Part shown: positions 8,301 to 11,708 of the stretch, one piece after another
How the letters are laid out: each line of letters opens with the position of its first letter
Position numbering within the stretch: position 1 is the first letter of the stretch
Origin: Maribacter sp.
Lineage (GTDB): Bacteria > Bacteroidota > Bacteroidia > Flavobacteriales > Flavobacteriaceae
Direction: 5' to 3'
DNA length: 11,708 bases
Assembly (NCBI GenBank): GCA_018679695.1
Contig: JAHHKH010000186.1
Location: 1 to 11,708 of the forward strand
Notes under the pieces: generated by a model
Told to the model about the DNA's origin: nothing
The model's database searches: none
What the model saw: only the letters and a program-made list of their open reading frames with translations
Position numbers and translations under genes: made by a program

Positions 8301-8562
8301 AAATCCGGGTACTTTTGGAAACAATACCTATTATCTGTTCTCAAAAGACTATATGCGTCTGAAGAACTTACAAATAGCGTACAATTTCCCAAAAAGATTA
8401 ATAGAGCCTTTTGGTCTATCCAGGTTCAGGGTCTATGTAAGTGGTTTGAATTTGCTTACTTTTGACAAATATAAAATTTATGATCCAGAGGCAACCAATA
8501 CGGCAGGTACGTACTACCCTCAGGCTAGAATTATCAACACAGGATTTAGTTTAACATTTTAA
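5341..8562 (+). CDS. SusC/RagA-family TonB-linked outer-membrane transporter
   Basis: Outer-membrane barrel that, capped by its SusD partner, imports oligomeric nutrients (glycans or peptides) using TonB energy. The 1073-residue protein has a signal peptide (hydrophobic run 17-32, cleavage likely after SINA at 35), a CarboxypepD_reg-like domain (about 38-112, with PLPGVSIVD and DFDGNYSL), the SusC hallmark LEEVVVVGYGTQKKATVTGA (118-137), a plug (about 140-245: LAGRLPGV, ISIRGTNTLG, VLKDASAAIYGARAANG) and a large barrel ending in GFSLTF with the terminal aromatic residue preferred by the BAM machinery. D895, N897 and D899 in DVNGDGVINGDD form a calcium-type loop seen in many SusC proteins. ATG 5374 would give a more standard 24-residue signal peptide and is a real alternative to ATG 5341. 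susD follows 9 bp downstream. Confidence 0.96.
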   Translation: MNYQTNYGKNYMIRNHVFLTAILFFSGFLVASINAQDVIVTGTVTAASDGLPLPGVSIVDVNEPTTGANTDFDGNYSLAVSDGNTSLRFSYIGFTSTVIAVNNQSTINVVMQEDVANLEEVVVVGYGTQKKATVTGAVTAVQGAVLETSPAISVSNSLAGRLPGVVIIQTSGEPGNDESSISIRGTNTLGNNEPLVVIDGIPDRDGGIGRLNSLDIANISVLKDASAAIYGARAANGAIIVTTKQGKAGKPTITYDADFGLNQPTRIPELSNSLEYFSIRNEDAIFNSNIPSNQWADALAAFESTGSYTIPGTSETVGANFQPDQVAGHRNASDPWLYPNTDWFGATFKDWATQSRHNISISGGSEKIKYFSSFGYSDQDAYYKNSANRYQQYNFRINTDVTLTDHITTKLGFAYRKEDRRFPTEGAGAIFRMLMRGKPHEPAIWPTGEPGPDIENGQQPVVVTTNATGYDRQPTDYLQITASVDITNPWVDGLKLTLLAGVDQSQERQKLWETPWELFFLDRDNYIATGNPVLNGAIRSNFTDPRLTQSSSNILNTNLTALLNYDRTFGEDHTINVLAGVTREVFQGEFISAFRREFISDAVDQLFAGGATQTVDGSAYNRTRLGYYGRFQYNYKEKYLAEFIWRYDGSYIFPGADRFGFFPGVLAGWNINNEDWFDIKSIDYLKLRASYGQMGNDQVFFNDNLQEFAFLSTYGFNEFPIDGQVVTTLEETVLANPSFTWERANNFNVGLDGIVLDGKLSFTLEYFLNKRDQILIQKTGSTPGSSGIANLLPPVNAGKVDNKGYEFAVNYYGGNADSFKWDVGINGGHAKNEVVFLDEVPGAPEYQLQEGKPINSYLVYEADGAFLDEAAIASNTLDYSEVTPNLKPGDLKFKDVNGDGVINGDDRVRLEENDTPTFNFGATFNASYKNFDLSLLMQGATGASIFIRTESGDIGNYLKYSHDNRWSINNPSSVHPRLASRNNTYYTNPGTFGNNTYYLFSKDYMRLKNLQIAYNFPKRLIEPFGLSRFRVYVSGLNLLTFDKYKIYDPEATNTAGTYYPQARIINTGFSLTF

Positions 8563-8571
8563 TAAGCAGTT

Positions 8572-10452
8572 ATGAAAAAAAGAAGATTACTAATTCTTTG
8601 TACGATTTCAACCTTTATTGTGTTGATGTCGTGTAATAAGGATTTTTTAGACACCAAGCCACTGGACAAAGTGTCCTCGAATGCGACTTGGTCGGATGGC
8701 GCTTTATCGGAAGCCTTCGTTTTTAATGTGTACTCATTTTTGGGCTATGGAGGATTTGAGGAAGAATCCTTGGCTTCAGTCACCGATGAAGCAATGTTTA
8801 CCCACGCTGGAAGGGGAATTAATGTAATCAATGAAGGTACTTTAAGTGAGACCACTACCGGTAACAATAGAATTATCCCACAGTGGGATGAACTTTTCTT
8901 AGCCATTAGACAAGCCAATGTTGCTATTAAGGAATTGCCCGAAGCTACTTTTGATGACGATGATCTGAAGAATAGACTATTGGGAGAAGCACATTTCTTG
9001 CGTGCCTTTTATTTCCATCAAGTAGTTCGCTATTATGGCGGTGCCCCAATTATTGACAGGCCATATGAGCTAGACGAAGACTATGCTGTCTCCCGTAATA
9101 CCTATGCTGAAAATGTAGACTTTATGATTAGTGATTTGGATATGGCAGCTTCTTTGCTTGATGGCAAACCACAAACTCCTGGTCGGGCAAACCAATTAAG
9201 TGCATTGGCCTTAAAGTCGCGTATATTACTCTATGCTGCCAGTGACCTAAGAGATGGGCCCACAGCCAGTGCTAATTCAACGGCGCATAGTAGTTATGCG
9301 AATTTGGAATTGGTTGCTTATACTACGGGTGACCGTACGGCTCGTTGGAATGCCGCTAAAGCTGCTGCCAAAGCTGTTTTGGATGCTACCACAGGGTATA
9401 AATTGGATTTAACTGCGCCGGTTTCAGCAGAGGAAGGCCAAATGAACTATATGTCCATCGCATTGGGTGGTGGTAGTTCTGTAGGGGATGCAGCGGCAAG
9501 GGCCGAACTATTGTTTGAACGTACACATACACCATTATTTACGCGAGAAAGCAACTGGCCATTGGGTGGTATTCACCAAGGAATCAACAACGGTCCCAAC
9601 GGGTACCACAACTGGGCAGGAAATACACCTATTCAGCTACTGGTCGATGATTATGAAATGATGGATGGTTCTACATTTGATTGGAACAATCCTGCCCATG
9701 CAGCAGATCCATATGCAAATCGCGATCCAAGACTATATGCAACCGTTTTATATGATGGTGCACCATGGAAACCCCGTCCTTCAGACGTTGTAAGTATTGA
9801 TCCTGTAGATCAAATCCAAACAGGAGCTTATGATGATGGCGCTGGTGGTGTGGTAAATGGAGTTGATACAAGAAAATCCCCGGTCGAAGACTGGAACGGT
9901 AGTAGAACCGGATATTATGTGAGAAAGTTCATAGATCCTGATCCAGGTGTGGTAGACAATCAATCAAGTGCACAGGTAATACCATGGCCATTTATCAGAT
10001 ATACAGAGGTTGCATTAAATTATATCGAAGCCTCAATTGAGACTGGTGATGAAGGTGAGGCAATAAATTGGCTCAATAAAATACGATTTAGAGTTGGTCT
10101 ACCTGCAGTCACAGATTCTGGTGATGCCCTTAGAGATCGTTATCGCAACGAGCGTAGGGTAGAATTGGCATATGAAGAACATCGCTATCATGATGCACGT
10201 CGCTGGATGATTGCACCTACTACTTTAGGTAGAGGTATCAAGATAATCATTCCAGAGGCTACCTTAAAAGCCGGCGCAAGCCCAAGAGTGCCCTATGTTC
10301 ATGATAAAACAGTTTATGATTACAGCTATGCCCCTATCGACAATACTGAAATCGAGACCAGGACTTGGGTAGACAAAATGTACTTTATGCCCATAAGCCG
10401 TGATGAACTAAATCGTAATGAACAATTAGTCCAAAATCCGGGATACAATTAA
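8572..10452 (+). CDS. SusD/RagB-family nutrient-binding outer-membrane lipoprotein
   Basis: Surface lipoprotein that forms the lid of the SusC barrel and binds the substrate. It has a lipoprotein signal with lipobox LMSC (C21) followed by NKDFLDTKP, a typical SusD opening. The N-terminal SusD-like TPR region shows GEAHFLRAFYFHQVVRYYGG (138-157). The C-terminal SusD_RagB region contains RDPRLYATVLYDG, IRYTEVALNYIEA and the family motif from R523 to W545 (RNERRVELAYEEHR, DARRW). At 626 residues it is somewhat longer than the roughly 500-550 common in the family, so loops around the binding face may be extended. It starts 9 bp after the susC stop, so the two are co-transcribed; a strong terminator follows. 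Family and pairing are certain; the substrate is unknown. Confidence 0.96.
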   Translation: MKKRRLLILCTISTFIVLMSCNKDFLDTKPLDKVSSNATWSDGALSEAFVFNVYSFLGYGGFEEESLASVTDEAMFTHAGRGINVINEGTLSETTTGNNRIIPQWDELFLAIRQANVAIKELPEATFDDDDLKNRLLGEAHFLRAFYFHQVVRYYGGAPIIDRPYELDEDYAVSRNTYAENVDFMISDLDMAASLLDGKPQTPGRANQLSALALKSRILLYAASDLRDGPTASANSTAHSSYANLELVAYTTGDRTARWNAAKAAAKAVLDATTGYKLDLTAPVSAEEGQMNYMSIALGGGSSVGDAAARAELLFERTHTPLFTRESNWPLGGIHQGINNGPNGYHNWAGNTPIQLLVDDYEMMDGSTFDWNNPAHAADPYANRDPRLYATVLYDGAPWKPRPSDVVSIDPVDQIQTGAYDDGAGGVVNGVDTRKSPVEDWNGSRTGYYVRKFIDPDPGVVDNQSSAQVIPWPFIRYTEVALNYIEASIETGDEGEAINWLNKIRFRVGLPAVTDSGDALRDRYRNERRVELAYEEHRYHDARRWMIAPTTLGRGIKIIIPEATLKAGASPRVPYVHDKTVYDYSYAPIDNTEIETRTWVDKMYFMPISRDELNRNEQLVQNPGYN

Positions 10453-10470
10453 TAAGAACAATCTAGAATT

Positions 10471-10509
10471 AAAAAAAATCTATCCTAACTAAGGGTAGAT
10501 TTTTTTTTT
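10471..10509 (+). terminator. Intrinsic terminator after susD
   Basis: A 9-bp stem pairs ATCTATCCT (10478-10486) with AGGGTAGAT (10492-10500) through one T-G wobble, with the 5-nt loop AACTA. Nine T follow (10501-10509) and eight A precede, so the stem can extend by A-T pairs. It lies 18 bp after the susD stop and 15 bp before the next ATG. The flanking A-tract would let it work on the other strand too. Confidence 0.85.
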
Positions 10510-10524
10510 ACATTTATAGTACCT

Positions 10525-11708
10525 ATGAACAAGCCTTTTATAGTTTTCAATTTATTTGCCATTACTATGGTTACATTGCTGATATTCGGCTGCAAAAACG
10601 AACAGCGTAGTAAGGTAAATGAAAGTATTCCTTCCTCACCTCCCCTATTTACATTGATGCCCAAAGAACAAACCAATATCCTTTTCGAAAACACGCTTAC
10701 CGAAGGATTGAATGCCAATGTACTGATGTACGAATACTTATATAATGGTGGTGGTGTAGCTGCAGCCGACGTTAATGGGGATGATTTGATCGACCTGTAT
10801 TTTACTTCGAATATGGGGGAAAACAAGCTTTATATCAATCAAGGGGATTTCAAATTTACCGATGTCACTGCAACTTCCAATGTTACAGGTAGATCTGGTC
10901 CATGGAAAACGGGTGTTTCAGCTGCTGATGTGAATGGGGATGGCAAAATAGATCTGTATTTATGCTATTCCGGGGCGCTACCGCCCGACAAAAGGAAAAA
11001 TCAACTGTTCATCAACAAAGGTAATGATGAAAATAACATCCCCATTTTTGAGGAAAAAGGGGAAGCTTTTGGCCTGGCGAGTGCGGCATTTAGCAATCAG
11101 TCTTATTTCCTGGATTATGACCACGATAATGATTTGGATATGCTATTGCTCAATCACAATCCTAAATCCCTGCCTGTTTTGAATGAGGTAAGCACGGCAG
11201 AATTCCTTAAAAAAGATGACCCCCTTCAAGGAATCCGGTTGTTTGAACAGGATAATGGTGTATTCAAGGATGTTACGGTAAGTGCGGGAATAAGTAGTTC
11301 TGCATTGACGTATGGCCTTGGAATTGGTATTAGTGATCTAAATAATGATGGTTGGGTAGATTTTTATGTTTCAAACGACTACACCATTCCTGACTATTTA
11401 TATATGAATAATAAAAATGGAACCTTTACTGACCAACTCAAAGAAAGTCTTGGTCATACAAGCCATTTTTCCATGGGTAATGATATCTCCGACATCAATA
11501 ACGATGGTTATCAAGATATTTTAACGCTCGATATGCTTCCTGAGGACAACCATAGACAAAAATTATTATTGGCCCCGGATAATTACGAAAAGTTCGATTT
11601 AAACCTCCGCAGCGGCTTTCATTATCAATATATGCGCAATATGCTACAGCTCAACAATGGCAATGGCACATTTAGTGAAATAGGGCAGTTTTCTGATATA
11701 TCGAATAC
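10525..11708 (+). CDS. VCBS/FG-GAP repeat lipoprotein, 3' end cut by window edge
   Basis: Open from ATG 10525 to the window end with no stop (394 complete codons), so the gene continues to the right. The N-terminus is a lipoprotein signal (hydrophobic run about 5-21, lipobox IFGC with C23, then KNEQRS), so it is probably outer-membrane anchored. The rest is a run of FG-GAP/VCBS beta-propeller blades, each with a calcium-type loop: DVNGDDLID (82-90), DVNGDGKID (135-143), DYDHDNDLD (197-205), DLNNDGWVD (271-279) and DINNDGYQD (323-331), often with an LYINQG/LFINKG/LYMNNKNGTF strand next to them. Long proteins of this kind, often ending in an ASPIC/UnbV domain, commonly follow SusCD pairs in marine Bacteroidota; whether that domain is present lies outside the window. 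The role is not established: surface binding or helping the SusCD complex are guesses. A terminator separates it from susD. Confidence 0.9.
   Translation, partial: MNKPFIVFNLFAITMVTLLIFGCKNEQRSKVNESIPSSPPLFTLMPKEQTNILFENTLTEGLNANVLMYEYLYNGGGVAAADVNGDDLIDLYFTSNMGENKLYINQGDFKFTDVTATSNVTGRSGPWKTGVSAADVNGDGKIDLYLCYSGALPPDKRKNQLFINKGNDENNIPIFEEKGEAFGLASAAFSNQSYFLDYDHDNDLDMLLLNHNPKSLPVLNEVSTAEFLKKDDPLQGIRLFEQDNGVFKDVTVSAGISSSALTYGLGIGISDLNNDGWVDFYVSNDYTIPDYLYMNNKNGTFTDQLKESLGHTSHFSMGNDISDINNDGYQDILTLDMLPEDNHRQKLLLAPDNYEKFDLNLRSGFHYQYMRNMLQLNNGNGTFSEIGQFSDISN

Noticed and set aside
10485..10826. Minus-strand reading frame of 113 codons across the terminator and the start of the VCBS gene
   Set aside because: It runs through the terminator T-tract (giving lysines) and opposes a lipoprotein gene with clear signal peptide and repeats.
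1..11708. CRISPR arrays, tRNA or rRNA genes, insertion sequences, phage or defence genes
   Set aside because: No regularly spaced repeats, cloverleaf-type sequence, transposase motifs, terminal inverted repeats or defence-family motifs were seen on either strand; the window is explained by seven ordinary genes.

Overview
The window looks like chromosome from a member of the Bacteroidota, most likely a marine or otherwise pigmented Flavobacteriaceae. The evidence is AT-rich DNA with few Shine-Dalgarno sites, promoter -7 elements of the Bacteroidota type (TAnnTTTG), a SusC/SusD pair, a CrtY-type lycopene cyclase and an FG-GAP/VCBS lipoprotein. Genus and species cannot be read from the sequence. 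All gene names rest on motif recognition in the translated sequence; no database search was run.

Left part (1-3921) is a metal-homeostasis module. Bases 1-86 hold no recognisable gene. On the minus strand a DtxR/MntR-type metalloregulator (907-1560) is followed after 4 bp by a ZIP-family metal transporter (87-902), so the two form an operon. Divergently, on the plus strand, lies a TonB-dependent receptor (1648-3921) with a CNVC cysteine pair in its plug. The 87 bp between the two start codons contain two overlapping inverted repeats made of three TCTAAA/TTTAGA half-sites, framed by outward-facing TATTTTTG elements. The simplest reading is a self-regulated uptake system: receptor in the outer membrane, ZIP carrier in the inner membrane, and the regulator controlling both directions. 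The regulator's metal ligands (D7, E100, E103, H104) match manganese sensors better than iron sensors.

Middle (3922-5340): a lycopene cyclase gene (crtY) with no in-frame ATG, probably starting at TTG 3984 and close behind the receptor. No other carotenoid gene is visible. A 190-bp non-coding stretch (5151-5340) follows, with a possible promoter and a LacI-like imperfect palindrome.

Right part (5341-11708): a SusC-like TonB-linked transporter, a SusD-like lipoprotein 9 bp downstream, a clear intrinsic terminator, and then a VCBS/FG-GAP repeat lipoprotein that runs off the right edge. This is a nutrient-uptake locus of the SusCD type. The substrate cannot be told, because no glycoside hydrolase, lyase, sulfatase or peptidase lies in the window.

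Nothing here is clearly a wholly new system. The points most worth a second look are the shared operator, the MntR-like ligand set in the regulator, the cysteine pair in the receptor plug and the ATG-less crtY.
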